Assembly: GCA_910588035.1 (NCBI GenBank)
Contig: CAJUPY010000011.1
Location: 1 to 64,000 of the forward strand
DNA length: 64,000 nucleotides
Direction of reading: 5' to 3'
From: an uncultured Muribaculaceae bacterium
Lineage (GTDB): Bacteria; Bacteroidota; Bacteroidia; Bacteroidales; Muribaculaceae
Below, in pieces: positions 35,299 to 45,071 of the stretch. The notes beneath the pieces were generated by a model. It made no database searches, was not told the DNA's origin, and worked only from the letters and a program-made list of their open reading frames with translations. Made by a program: the position numbers and the translations under genes. Position 1 is the first letter of the stretch, and every line of letters starts with the position of its first letter.

Positions 35299-38200
35299 CT
35301 ATTCAAGGACAAGCTTGATCGGCACCGCATCTCCATATGGTCCGATACTCATCGCATAGTCATAGCCATAGAAGTTCATGTCGAAGAAATTCATATCCCA
35401 ACCGGCCATCCAGCCAGCGACATTTGCCTCACCTTCAATCCAATAGATAGCTCCCGGAGCAGAAGGCATGTTGTAGGGTATCGGACGGAACTGATTAAGA
35501 GTCGTATAACCTTGTGTCAACAACATGTTGACAGCACTATAGCGCAAAACTCCGGCCCAACGCTTCCAGCCGTCTTCGGTTCCGTCGGTTCTAAGACCTT
35601 GCATCAGACGTCGACCCATACCGGTCGTACCTATCGGGAAAAACAGGTTGTTTCCGTTTGTCTTGTTGTAGCAGAAGAACCCACGCATGCCCTGGGTACT
35701 TGTGACCTGCTCATTGGTCGTGTCAAAGAAACCGAATGCCTCTTTGGTCTGCGTCTGCGGAGACGTAGCGCCGTCACCATAAAGCACACCGACACCGACA
35801 TCACCCTTTGACATCAGATCAGCATAGTCTTGATATGACGCAACTCTGTAATTCTTGATTGCACCGACATGGTTCTTGCCTGCAAACTTCGCCCACTTCC
35901 AGGTTTGGGCATTAAACTCTGTCGTATCAGTGCGTATGACTTTACCTTGGGCATCATAAACATCATAAATCAGCGTTGTCTTTGCGTTAGTCGACGCCGA
36001 AGGTATATTACCTTTTATCACAGTTGATCTCGCTATGCCGATTATATCACCCCATGCTTTTGACGCCACATTGTTGGTCAACTCGAGCAAACCGCCGTCA
36101 AGAGGTTGTCTCACAGGATATTTGACTGCATTTGACACCTTGATTCCCTCACGGTAGTTTCCTTTCTTATACATCGTTCCCAATGCCAACGGATTGACAG
36201 TCAAGTCGGCTGAAACCCTGTCATCCTGCTTGCCAAAGGTGAAATTCGGATCGCAACTGAAAACCGAATAAGAACTCCATTTAGCACCGCCGTCGACAAT
36301 CGCCAACGGAACATCATAGCCCTGCCGGCAAAACACCTTGTGTACACAACTGTTTCCATGATATCTGACCTCGACGATCGCGCAGTTGTTACCGCCGCTG
36401 AAATTGACCTTGAACCTGACTTCAGAATCAGTGTCACCTTCAACTCCGCCTGCATATTTTGAACTGGGACGTGAACCGCCCATCGGAGACAGAGTCACAC
36501 CGCTTCCTTGCGCCACACTTGCCGACCACTCGCCGATAGAACGCAACGGAGTGAAGTTTATGTCACCAGCCTTGCGTCGCTCAAGCAACACAAAATCAAA
36601 ACCGTCATTATCGGTCGATGATCTCCAGATTCCTTTAGGATTGATCAGACGACGGCCTTGAATGATCGGAACGTCTTTAATCAACGTACGTTCTTTCGTC
36701 TCCGTACCGGTTTCCACCTTGAATTTGGCAGTTACCCTGACGACGGCTTTTCGCGGATATGTCTCATAGGGGTTATTGCCGGAGAAGCCCGATATATAAC
36801 CCATTGTCTTCGGTTGGGTCCAGAGTTTGAAATTCACCGTCGTGGTGTTCTCTCCCTGGTATGTTGAACGCTCTACAGTGTAGGAATTACGTCCTGTGCC
36901 ATGAGATCCAGGAGTCAGATCCGCTTCCTCAAACGTACGCTTGCCCAGATTTGTATCTCCGTTGGTCCATTTTCCTGTGCCACCCTTACCTTCATAGTAT
37001 TTCTTCATGCCGCCTCTGACATCTTTTTCTCCCTGGTATCTCGGATTATAATAGAACCAGCTCGCATCGTCGGCAAATATATTCATAGGCAACGCAACTG
37101 ATTCAGATTCGTATGCCTTCGGCTGCTGAAGACGCAAGAATCCGACCCAGATCGGCGTGACCTTGTAATTCTGGCCTTTTTTATCACCTTCAAGATATTT
37201 GAAATCAGTGATATGGCGGCCATAGAGATAGTTGCTTGCGTAAGTTGTCGTTTCAACATCAACACCCCCGGGACCCTTATACTGAGCTGCCTGATTGGCC
37301 GGCGGACATTGCTGGCTTCCGTCTCCATTCATATATACTGTCTTGTTCCAATTGAACTGGAGCACACGGTTTTCGAAGTCATCGTTACCAAGCGTTTCCG
37401 GCGGCACTTCGTCGAAAGAAGTCTCATCGTAAGGTGCCCAGTTGTTCTCTATGATCTCGAGGTCAAGGGCTATAAGGTTTCCGTTGAAGCGCAACGGATA
37501 ATCGACCGACGAGTTGTAGAGATAGGGAAGATAGACCTCAGGTACAAACATGTCGGGAGTCTCCTCATAGTACTCTATGTGCCAGTCGGGCTGATTTGCA
37601 TAACCTTTGAAGCAGAGCGTGAGTTTATAGTGATGGTTGCGTATCGCGTCGTAGTTGAACGACGTGTTCTGTCCCAGCATGAAGCGGTATTTGATCGGAC
37701 CGTTGCTGATGTTGCCGACATTGTTCGACACATAATATGCCTCTACCTCGACAAAAGTGCCGTAGGGCACATTGTCTTTGTAGTCGTCCATGTCTGGAGT
37801 GACATTCTCACCGACTTTGTCGGGATTCTGAACCTTGTCAAACTTATCTTTGTCAGGACGGTCGGCGTAGTCACCCTGCATATTCTCATAGAAGTAGAGG
37901 GCCGGATCATTCTTGGTGTGGTTTTTAGATCCTTTGACACCCGATCCGTTTGCAACGGTCAGCCAGTGTTTGTAATCCTCTTCTTTGGGATATTTGTCAC
38001 TTTCGACAATCATGCTGTCGTTGTAGATCAGAAATTGCTCACGCGGCAGTTCGCCGGCAGGGATATATCCGTGGTCAGCCTGATAGCCGTCGGGGCTGAC
38101 CGCATCCTTGCTGTCGGGCGTGTTGTTTTCCCCGAGCTTACAGGAGAGCGGAATCTGACGAATCGAGACATTGTGGACATACACCCAGATGTTCTGGTGC

Positions 38201-38880
38201 AGACCTGAACCGTCGAAGGCTACGGTTACTTTCGATGCCAGACGTTTGATCCACGAGTGGAGCGTGGTGTTGGCTTTGTTGACAATCAGCAACGGAGCGT
38301 CAAAACCGCTGCTTGTGCGGTTGTCATCGGCAGTCATGTAGCCGAACATCTGTGCATTTTTAGAGACATCGCCAAACTGCCATGTGACGGTCTGGCCCTT
38401 GAGCGTCTCCTCGGTAGCGGCCATTTCTTCCGTGACAGCTTTGCCGAGATTTGCCACACAATACATGTAATAGCGGCCGAACGGCAGTGCCTCGGGCAGA
38501 GTGAATGTGACGCGGGCTGTGGTGTCTTCGGCAACGTCCATGCCCGGAACATAATCAGAAGGCTTCTCGACATTGATCGAATGGCTCAACAAAAGCTGTT
38601 TGCTCTCGTCATCGCTGAGACTGCTGTAGATTTTCAGCAACTCTTTTTTTGAACTGTAAATGACAATCGACAGGTCGTTGATCTCGCCTATCGCATTTCC
38701 TGCCGCCCTGGTCGGCATGTCGAGCGACGAGATATTGGGCTCATATTCGATAGACGCGGAAATGACAGCCTCACCCTCGCCGACAACGAAACGCTTATAG
38801 TCAATCTCGTCGGTGCAGGCGGTGAATGTCAGTGCCGCGATCAGAGTGATCATGCTTATGGTAAACCAACTGTTCTTCAT
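35299..38880 (-). CDS. Large fimbrial tip/accessory lipoprotein
   Basis: 1193 aa. Lipoprotein signal MKNSWFTISMITLIAALTFT-AC with Cys22. Residues about 35-330 follow the fimbrillin pattern: VISASIEYEPNISSLDMPTRA, INDLSIVIYSSKKELLKIYS, a FGRYYMYCVANLG strand, and TTLHSWIKRLASKVTVAF. The long C-terminal part has Ig- and lectin-like beta structure, as in DUF4906-type or FimD/tip proteins of Bacteroidales type V pili, and ends with a FISUMP-like stretch (W-K-R-W-A-G-V-L-R-Y...Y-W-I-E-G-E-A). Such proteins cap the fimbria and set adhesion. It is the last gene of the fimbrial operon, 25 nt after the previous stop. Confidence 0.72.
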   Translation of the reverse strand: MKNSWFTISMITLIAALTFTACTDEIDYKRFVVGEGEAVISASIEYEPNISSLDMPTRAAGNAIGEINDLSIVIYSSKKELLKIYSSLSDDESKQLLLSHSINVEKPSDYVPGMDVAEDTTARVTFTLPEALPFGRYYMYCVANLGKAVTEEMAATEETLKGQTVTWQFGDVSKNAQMFGYMTADDNRTSSGFDAPLLIVNKANTTLHSWIKRLASKVTVAFDGSGLHQNIWVYVHNVSIRQIPLSCKLGENNTPDSKDAVSPDGYQADHGYIPAGELPREQFLIYNDSMIVESDKYPKEEDYKHWLTVANGSGVKGSKNHTKNDPALYFYENMQGDYADRPDKDKFDKVQNPDKVGENVTPDMDDYKDNVPYGTFVEVEAYYVSNNVGNISNGPIKYRFMLGQNTSFNYDAIRNHHYKLTLCFKGYANQPDWHIEYYEETPDMFVPEVYLPYLYNSSVDYPLRFNGNLIALDLEIIENNWAPYDETSFDEVPPETLGNDDFENRVLQFNWNKTVYMNGDGSQQCPPANQAAQYKGPGGVDVETTTYASNYLYGRHITDFKYLEGDKKGQNYKVTPIWVGFLRLQQPKAYESESVALPMNIFADDASWFYYNPRYQGEKDVRGGMKKYYEGKGGTGKWTNGDTNLGKRTFEEADLTPGSHGTGRNSYTVERSTYQGENTTTVNFKLWTQPKTMGYISGFSGNNPYETYPRKAVVRVTAKFKVETGTETKERTLIKDVPIIQGRRLINPKGIWRSSTDNDGFDFVLLERRKAGDINFTPLRSIGEWSASVAQGSGVTLSPMGGSRPSSKYAGGVEGDTDSEVRFKVNFSGGNNCAIVEVRYHGNSCVHKVFCRQGYDVPLAIVDGGAKWSSYSVFSCDPNFTFGKQDDRVSADLTVNPLALGTMYKKGNYREGIKVSNAVKYPVRQPLDGGLLELTNNVASKAWGDIIGIARSTVIKGNIPSASTNAKTTLIYDVYDAQGKVIRTDTTEFNAQTWKWAKFAGKNHVGAIKNYRVASYQDYADLMSKGDVGVGVLYGDGATSPQTQTKEAFGFFDTTNEQVTSTQGMRGFFCYNKTNGNNLFFPIGTTGMGRRLMQGLRTDGTEDGWKRWAGVLRYSAVNMLLTQGYTTLNQFRPIPYNMPSAPGAIYWIEGEANVAGWMAGWDMNFFDMNFYGYDYAMSIGPYGDAVPIKLVLE

Positions 38881-38905
38881 TGTTCAGTAAAAAATGCGAT
38901 ATCGG

Positions 38906-40018
38906 TTATGGTTGCTGGTTGGGGTGAAGAACCTCGAAGCCGAACTGCGGCTTGAGAATCACACCTATATATTGGGCGACGTCGACGATGCAAGTCACAT
39001 CATGTCCGGTCAGAACCATGTCGATCTTGACATGAGTGTTGCGCGGCAACGACGGCAAATTGGGCAATTGGGCGGTGTAGGTGAAATCATCGCCGTCGAC
39101 ATTGACGACAATCGTGGCCGTATAATTTCCGTCGAACATCGTCTCCGGGAAATAGAGTGCCGGCGAGCCGGTTTTACCTTGCCCGTTCATCGGGGGAAAC
39201 TCCCAGTTTATCTCAAACGGAACGTCGGCGGTCACGGCACCTTGCGGCACCTCGTAGGCCGTTATCATGCGGTCGGAGGCATCGGCCGGATATTTCGCCG
39301 GATCGTAGACCGTGTTGCGTGGGAAAAGATACTGGCAGTCGCCGATTTGATTGAATACGATTTTCTTAAGAGTTATGTCGCTTGTAGAGACAGGACTGAC
39401 AACGGCCGAGAAGCTGAACTTGACCGTAGTGCGGGTGATGAACAACGTCTCATATTGATAGGTCGGCCCGTCGGTTCCGGGAGAGGGCATCTTGACCTCA
39501 ATCTCGAAATGTTCGGCCATTGGAAGATAGCTCTGATTTCCTTCCGCGCTATTGTCAAACAAAGGCTTGCCCGGTTGCGTCTGAAGCGTTATCGCTTCAA
39601 CCCCGGTGGCATCAAAACTTGAACCGGCGACAAACTTGGTGAAATCATAACCGGTCACCGACGCCTCGTTGGCGATCAGATAGATTTGCTTTTTCTCGCC
39701 GCCTTGAACTTTAAACGAGACATAGTTGACATAGTCGGTCTCAGACTCCGAGTCGATTATATAGTTGTGCTCGACCTTTCCGTCGGGTCGAACGATGATG
39801 TAACGAAGGGTGTGGATCCTCTCGAAACGTGATGTCGGATCCTCGAAATAGGTTTCGTTTGCGCGTGTCAGCGCAGACAGCTGAGAATCGATCGTTTTAA
39901 CCGAAATGACCATATTGACCATTCCGTCGCCTGTGGCCACGGGGTCTTTATCCTTCTCACATGAGCAGAGCGAGATCAGGAGCATGATCAATGCAGTTAT
40001 GTCCAGATGCTTCAGCAT
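38906..40018 (-). CDS. Minor fimbrial subunit lipoprotein (FimC/Mfa-like)
   Basis: 370 aa. Lipoprotein signal with the lipobox LCSC at Cys20 (MLKHLDITALIMLLISLCSC). The N-terminal half has fimbrillin strands: VNMVISVKTIDSQLSALTRA, with a possible R-gingipain-like processing site in L-T-R-A, then IHTLRYIIVRPDGKVEHNYI and KKQIYLIANEASV. The C-terminal half (LFITRTTVKFSFSAVV, NTHVKIDMVLTG) is a second transthyretin-like domain. It most resembles accessory subunits located between anchor and tip. Position between the Mfa2-type anchor and the large tip protein supports this. Confidence 0.7.
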   Translation of the reverse strand: MLKHLDITALIMLLISLCSCEKDKDPVATGDGMVNMVISVKTIDSQLSALTRANETYFEDPTSRFERIHTLRYIIVRPDGKVEHNYIIDSESETDYVNYVSFKVQGGEKKQIYLIANEASVTGYDFTKFVAGSSFDATGVEAITLQTQPGKPLFDNSAEGNQSYLPMAEHFEIEVKMPSPGTDGPTYQYETLFITRTTVKFSFSAVVSPVSTSDITLKKIVFNQIGDCQYLFPRNTVYDPAKYPADASDRMITAYEVPQGAVTADVPFEINWEFPPMNGQGKTGSPALYFPETMFDGNYTATIVVNVDGDDFTYTAQLPNLPSLPRNTHVKIDMVLTGHDVTCIVDVAQYIGVILKPQFGFEVLHPNQQP

Positions 40019-40030
40019 GGTTATGGTTTA

Positions 40031-41038
40031 TTAAAATTCGGCGTTGTTGAGTCTGACAGTCCAGTCGCGCACCTTTATGTGCACGGCCACCCATTTATAT
40101 CGGCTGTCGAGAATGAATATCATTGACCAGCGGCTTTCGCGGTCGAGAAACTCCTGCGAGGGCATAGAGGCCAATACATCGCTCTTGAGGGCCAGCAGGT
40201 AGTTGATAAGAGGAATGTCGACAACGGTCTCATTGCCGTCGTGACGTGTGATTACAAGACGTGGCTTGTTTTCGGTTACGAGTCGCGGGAAACTCATCTC
40301 GGCGTAGGCCATGACGAGCTCATCGTCTCTCTCGGTCAGTCCGGTCGAGACTTCTCCCTTGCTCCACGGTGTGTAGTCGGTGGGCGATGTGGCGATGACA
40401 GCGTTGTTCCAACCCATCAGGGTGTTGTCGTCGACGACTTTGAAATCAAAGTCAGCGGCTTTCAACGGCTCACCGTTCAACTGCTGCAGGACGACACGAA
40501 GGTTGTTGGTGTCTTTCATCATCGGGACCGTGTCACAGACATAGTCCATCGCGTCGGGTTTGACAGTGACATCGAGGTCACCGAAAAACAACGGATGCAG
40601 GTTCTTACCGACCTGATCGGGATTGAGTTCGACCTGAAGGTTGCTCAGCAGACTACCCGTTGTCGGTGTCTTGACGAACTCAAACGAACTTTTATCGCAC
40701 TCCATACCTCCGTATGCCACGAAGTGGTAGTCACCTTGCGGAAGGTCAATGGTCATCGAGTAGTGTTCGTCGGCCAGTGCAGCCGATGTTTCAGAACGCT
40801 TGCCGATGTAATTGCCGTTGCCGTCATAGATGAGCAGCGTCAGACAGTCGACCTGCGAGGGGAAAGCATTTGCAAACTCCAGATTGTAGTCATATCTGAA
40901 ACGTAACACTACGCCCTGAGGACAGGGATCGAGATCTTCGTCAAATGCGTCGCACGACGACAATCCGACGATTGCCGGTGCCGCGAGAAGTGCGGCACCG
41001 ACCAACCGGGATTGGAATATGGATTTGAAAAAGTTCAT
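40031..41038 (-). CDS. FimB/Mfa2-family fimbrial anchor lipoprotein
   Basis: 335 aa. Signal to a lipobox LSSC (Cys29). The motif CPQGVVLRFRYDYNLEFANA is the hallmark of the FimB/Mfa2 family, followed by VDCLTLLIYDGNGNYIGKRS, DLPQGDYHFVAYGG and NNLRVVLQQLNGEPL. The C terminus RDWTVRLNNAEF parallels that of the major subunit (LPWVVRVNNIEF). Mfa2/FimB proteins anchor the fimbria in the outer membrane and limit its length. The gene lies directly downstream of the major subunit, the standard order. Confidence 0.85.
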   Translation of the reverse strand: MNFFKSIFQSRLVGAALLAAPAIVGLSSCDAFDEDLDPCPQGVVLRFRYDYNLEFANAFPSQVDCLTLLIYDGNGNYIGKRSETSAALADEHYSMTIDLPQGDYHFVAYGGMECDKSSFEFVKTPTTGSLLSNLQVELNPDQVGKNLHPLFFGDLDVTVKPDAMDYVCDTVPMMKDTNNLRVVLQQLNGEPLKAADFDFKVVDDNTLMGWNNAVIATSPTDYTPWSKGEVSTGLTERDDELVMAYAEMSFPRLVTENKPRLVITRHDGNETVVDIPLINYLLALKSDVLASMPSQEFLDRESRWSMIFILDSRYKWVAVHIKVRDWTVRLNNAEF

Positions 41039-41066
41039 TTAGAAATGTTCTTTTACAAAATGTTTA

Positions 41067-42697
41067 TTAGAATTCAATGTTGTTTACGCGAACAACCCAG
41101 GGAAGAACGTGAAGCTCGACAGTGAACCATGTCTCGGGAGTTTCATTGGGTGTCGGAGGATTTTCGGGATCGGGATCGTCACCGGGTTTGCCGGGATGAC
41201 CGTAGCGCATGATGTTGGTGACAGCGAGTTTGTAGACGTTGTTACGGACAGAAGCGAACTCCATCGGACCCATTACGTTGTTGTCACCGTTATTGTTGTG
41301 GCGGTTGTAGTAGCAGTAGTACATTGCATAGTCACCGTTGGCGTCAGCGCGATAGATGGTGATGTTGCTATCACCGTGGCCGAGAAGGTCACCGTTTGCG
41401 TCAACATTGTCAGCTACGGCAGCTTTTGCCCACTCTTCAGCGAGAGTAGAGACTTTGTTGTTCTCAATATATTTCTCGACAGCAGCCTTGTCACCGTAGA
41501 GAACGCCGTTGAGAGCGTAAAGCGGGCTCTTGGCTTCCATTGCGGCTTTGAGATCGTCGTTGCCTTCAGCAGCCTCGAGAACTGTCTTGAAGTAAACGCC
41601 GGTAGAGATGCCGTGAACCTGCTCATCGATTCCGAGAACGGTGTTCTCGGTAGCATAACGCCAGATGCGGTAGCCTGTCTTGTCGACACCCTCGCCGGCA
41701 TTCCAGTTCTCGTCGTTATCCTCGTCATTGCCAAGAACAGACTCAACCGAGGTATAGGTCAAAGTTTCGAAGTCAAAACCGTCGACGAAAGTACCGTTGT
41801 TATTGAAGAAATAGGTGGCGGAGTTAGCCCAGACGGGGTTGAGTTTGAAAGCTTGGTTGGGGCTGACAACATAGTTGTTGGGAGTCTCCGGAGCGCAGAT
41901 CACAGCATTTGCAGGATCAGTGTCTTTTGATGTGCGGGGAAGAACGTAGTATTCTTTCGCGATGTTGACCATTGCCATGCCTTTGAGAACAACGTTGGCC
42001 TTCACGGGAGCTGTTTCAGAAACCTCTTTGATCGGGTAAACGTTGTTGTTGGTGGCGCGGAAGTCAAAACGTGAAGAAACGCGCTCGATCTCAACGACAC
42101 CGAGGTCAAACGGATTATTCTCGTCATACTTTGACATTTCGCCTGAAACGGGAAGGCTTCTCGAAGTGATCGAATAGTTGGTCATGAAGAATGCTCTCTT
42201 GGCCCAGATAGCGGCCTTGTCGGCATCTTCGATCGACAGTGTTCCGTTTTCGAGAGCATCGGCGATATTGAGATTAGCGGGGCTGTTGGCAAAAGCGAAG
42301 ACATAGACTCTCTCGCCCGCACGCTCAACGAGTTCAGATGACTGGAACTTCAGGTTATAAGCGATGTGGTTGGGAGCATGTGTGCCGCCGACAGATGAAG
42401 GCGTACCGTCGGCCTGAGCGAGGAGGCTGTAACGTCCGTTTTCGAGAACTGCGAGAACGACTTTAACGCCCTGCACGTTGTTCTCATAATCTTGACCGAT
42501 CTCAAAACCGCTGTCTGAGTTGGTGTTTCCGTCGGGAGTGACAGTGGCGCTACGGCCCTGGGCAGCTGCAGAGTCAAGGTAGAATAGAAATCACCTTTTG
42601 ACTCTTCTCCGGGCATGTTGGGCTCGTCGTTGTTGCTGCATGAGAACATCATGCCGGCAAGAGCGATGCCGCAGAAAAGTTTAGAAAATGTGTTCAT
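41067..42697 (-). pseudogene. Major fimbrial subunit (Mfa1-like), interrupted by a frameshift
   Basis: Two overlapping frames together encode one protein. The first starts at 42697 (MNTFSKLFCGIALAGMMFSC, lipobox MFSC, Cys20) and is in frame to STLTLQLP. The second carries RSATVTPDGNTNSDSGFEIG, with QDYENNVQGVKVVLAVLENG, and runs to the stop at 41067, ending WVVRVNNIEF. The break lies at about 42552-42566, where a 1-nt insertion in the minus-strand CCCAGGG run would restore a 543-aa fimbrillin of normal length. The D-G-N-T-N-S-x-S-G motif is typical of Mfa1-like subunits. Whether the shift is a sequencing error, a fixed mutation or reversible slippage cannot be told here. The second frame is long and intact, so recent origin or error is likely. 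Confidence 0.8.
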
Positions 42698-42735
42698 AAA
42701 AAATTAATTAATAGATGGTTATTATTTAATGTTGG

Positions 42736-44172
42736 TTATTCAAGATCGATGAGGAATCCTCCGTTGGCCCGGTTGATCAGTCTGACAGCCTCAAGTGCCT
42801 CGGCGGAATGTGCAACTCCGGCTGTGTTGGCGGTCTCGAACTGACGTTCCGCCTTGCCGTATTCTCCCTGAAGGGCGGCGAGCACACCTCGTGAATATTC
42901 CGCATCGGCCGAATCACCGGCTTTTGCCAGATAGTTGGCGGCCGACTTATATTCACCACGGCTCATTGCTACGTTGGCCGCATTGAGGTTGGCCGTAGCG
43001 TTGTCGGGATTGTATTTGACCGCCATTTCTATGACGTCGTTATACTCGGGCGATCCGACCGGCATGCTCATGGCTGCGCGGTAAAATTCGCCTACATTGA
43101 GCTTCGACGGTTCTGTTTTCATCACACGCATGATCTCCTCGACTGTCGTGAACGAACGGATTCGATATTCGATGCGGTAGTCTGAGTGACGCAGCCACGG
43201 ATAGATGTTTGCCAGAATGTAGGCATAGTCTACCGGAAAATCAACTTTCAGCTTGCGGTCTTTGGCGTCGGGTTCGAGATCAGAGTCGATCACATCGAGA
43301 ATTGCCTGACGGTTTATCAGAGTCGATTTCTCGATTGTCTCGCGAAGTCCCTCCCAGTCTTCAGGCTCAGAGGCCGTCTTGATGAAATCGGGACCGAAAT
43401 GATAGAGCGACTCGACATAGTCTTTGAGTGTAGCGGTTCGGCCCGTTGCCAGACGAACGTTGTTTGCATAGCTGCCTTCAGGCGAGGCGAAACCTTTGAT
43501 GAAAATCGAGGTTATCGTGATGTCCGGATCGTTTTTGACCGAATCGATCGTGTTGGTGATCTTGGCCAGCTCTATCGGGTTGTTCATGTAGTTGGGATAC
43601 ATCTCGGTGCGGTTCACCGGGAAGTTGACGTAGGCACGACGTTTCAGTTCGCCTACCTTGACCGAGTCGCCGAGGGGGGTCACATAGTTGAACACCGGCT
43701 CATATTCGGGCTTGGTCAACCGGGCGATCGGTTTCGACCATGAGGTGATGTCACAGCAATTGCGCATCTCGACATTGATTTTCACCCTTGATTTCTCAAT
43801 CCACGGCTCATCGCCGGCAGAAGCTGAATAGGCTATCGTCTCTTTCTCTCCGCCGCGATACATCGGGGTCTGACCGAGATCATTGTCGCGCAGGTGCCCG
43901 TAATAGAGATTACGGCCGGCGATTATGACCGACTCAAGCATGATGCTGTCGGTTCCGTCGGGAGCGACGAAAACGGGAGTGAGGGTATATTCACGGTCTT
44001 TGGTGGGGTTGACCGATTTCACATCGAGAGTCATCGACATGTTGACTCTCGAGCCGTCGCGGCTGATTTTAAGATCGTTGACAGGAACATTCACCTGAAC
44101 CGGTGCCTCAGAAAAAGCTGCCGGCGAAACGAATGCCGTTGCCAACAGTGCTGCTACAAGTGCTTTATTCAT
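42736..44172 (-). CDS. DUF3868 / OmpA-like fimbrial-operon protein
   Basis: 478 aa with signal peptide MNKALVAALLATAFVSPAAF. The N-terminal half is DUF3868-like (VNDLKISRDGSRVNMSMTLD to a KSRVKINVEMRNC strand). The middle has an OmpA-type peptidoglycan-binding motif (TSIFIKGFASPEGSYANNVR with LATGRTATLKDYV). The last 110 residues are TPR-like helices (NPDNATANLNAANVAMSRGE, YKSAANYLAKAGDSADAEYS). It probably links the fimbrial assembly machinery to the cell wall. It sits between DUF3575 and the major subunit genes, as in other Bacteroidales fimbrial loci. Confidence 0.83.
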   Translation of the reverse strand: MNKALVAALLATAFVSPAAFSEAPVQVNVPVNDLKISRDGSRVNMSMTLDVKSVNPTKDREYTLTPVFVAPDGTDSIMLESVIIAGRNLYYGHLRDNDLGQTPMYRGGEKETIAYSASAGDEPWIEKSRVKINVEMRNCCDITSWSKPIARLTKPEYEPVFNYVTPLGDSVKVGELKRRAYVNFPVNRTEMYPNYMNNPIELAKITNTIDSVKNDPDITITSIFIKGFASPEGSYANNVRLATGRTATLKDYVESLYHFGPDFIKTASEPEDWEGLRETIEKSTLINRQAILDVIDSDLEPDAKDRKLKVDFPVDYAYILANIYPWLRHSDYRIEYRIRSFTTVEEIMRVMKTEPSKLNVGEFYRAAMSMPVGSPEYNDVIEMAVKYNPDNATANLNAANVAMSRGEYKSAANYLAKAGDSADAEYSRGVLAALQGEYGKAERQFETANTAGVAHSAEALEAVRLINRANGGFLIDLE

Positions 44173-44199
44173 ATTGAGATATTGAATCAGGTTAAATGA

Positions 44200-44784
44200 T
44201 CAGAATACGTAAACGAGGTTGACAGCGAGTTTTGTCGGTCCGAAGTAGTTGTGGTGACCGCTCTCGAGCTTGGTTCCGCAAACCGCACACGGATAACGGT
44301 CATAGCGGGTGTAGGTCCAGCCGAGACCTATCTCTGCCTCAAGGTTCCAATGGCGCGAGAGAATCCAGTCATAGCCATAGACAACTCCGGCTCCGGCAAA
44401 CCAACCCTGATAGCGAGTGTCCTTCAGTTTCGAGAAATCTGTGCCAAGCATCTTGAAATCGAGGTCTACATTGCCGATATTGTACTGGCCGCCGAGAAGG
44501 TGACCGCCGACAAAATGTCCTGCGAACCTGTTACAGAACCAATAGCGCATCTCCGGCTGCAACACGTAGTTACGCCATTGTTTACCCCCGGAAAACTTCC
44601 AAAGGTTGAGATTTGCAGACATGTCAAATGTCCACTTGGGGGCTACTGCCGTCTCGACCGCGACATTGGCGTTTGCCGTCAGGTCATAGAGCAGGTTCGT
44701 CTTGATTACCGTCGTCTGTGCCATGAGCGACACAGTTGCCGAAAGCATAACGATAAATGTGGCTAACAGTTTACGTGTTACCAT
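44200..44784 (-). CDS. DUF3575 outer-membrane beta-barrel protein
   Basis: 194 aa with signal peptide (MVTRKLLATFIVMLSATVSLMA). DUF3575 features: TTVIKTNLLYDLTANANVAVE, W-R-N-Y-V-L-Q-P-E-M-R-Y-W-F, a FVGGHLLGGQYNIG loop, LEAEIGLGWTYTRYDRYPC, and a final Y-F-G-P-T-K-L-A-V-N-L-V-Y-V-F strand with terminal Phe. Amphipathic strands indicate an 8-stranded outer-membrane barrel. It is the first gene of the fimbrial operon, about 140 nt after the predicted transcription start. Confidence 0.83.
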   Translation of the reverse strand: MVTRKLLATFIVMLSATVSLMAQTTVIKTNLLYDLTANANVAVETAVAPKWTFDMSANLNLWKFSGGKQWRNYVLQPEMRYWFCNRFAGHFVGGHLLGGQYNIGNVDLDFKMLGTDFSKLKDTRYQGWFAGAGVVYGYDWILSRHWNLEAEIGLGWTYTRYDRYPCAVCGTKLESGHHNYFGPTKLAVNLVYVF

Positions 44785-44818
44785 GTTGTAATTACACTAA
44801 AATATATTACACATAGAA

Positions 44819-44874
44819 ACACCATACATTGCATGGGAGAATACACTACATATCAACACATGATAGTATGGTGT
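44819..44874 (-). repeat. Inverted repeat in the fimbrial operon 5' leader
   Basis: ACACCATAC (44819-44827) and GTATGGTGT (44866-44874) form a perfect 9-bp inverted repeat with a 38-nt loop inside the predicted 140-nt leader. It could fold as an RNA stem. It does not flank the promoter, so it is not an invertible-promoter border. Confidence 0.5.
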
Positions 44875-44929
44875 CCTACATTGCTACTAAAATTGCGTGT
44901 GTTTATTTACTTGGTTTTATAATTTTTGG

Positions 44930-44960
44930 CAAATTTAAATGCTTTTTTTCTATCTTCAAA
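44930..44960 (-). promoter_or_regulatory. Promoter of the fimbrial operon
   Basis: On minus, TTTG (44957-44960), a 19-nt spacer and TAAATTTG (44930-44937), a perfect -7 match. The predicted start is near 44923. Confidence 0.78.
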
Positions 44961-44980
44961 ATTATTTTTACATAAATTTA

Positions 44981-44990
44981 CCCCCCCCCC
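44981..44990. repeat. Homopolymeric C10 (G10 on the operon strand) tract upstream of fimbrial promoter
   Basis: Ten uninterrupted C on plus, 20 bp upstream of the -33 element (about -58 to -67 from the predicted start). Tracts of this length slip during replication. It is fused to the motif TTACATAAATTTACCCC (44968-44984), which recurs upstream of cls. Confidence 0.85.
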
Positions 44991-45071
44991 GTTTATAACT
45001 CATTGATTTTCAGTTGATTATTTTTGCGGTCAAAAAAGTTGCGTTTTGTTACATTTCTATTACAGGAATTA

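Noticed and set aside
37213..38208. 331-codon plus-strand frame opposite the large fimbrial protein
   Set aside because: Shadow created by the codon usage of the real gene; no promoter or domain.
44819..44874. Invertible fimbrial promoter
   Set aside because: The 9-bp inverted repeat lies inside the leader and does not flank the promoter at 44930-44960.
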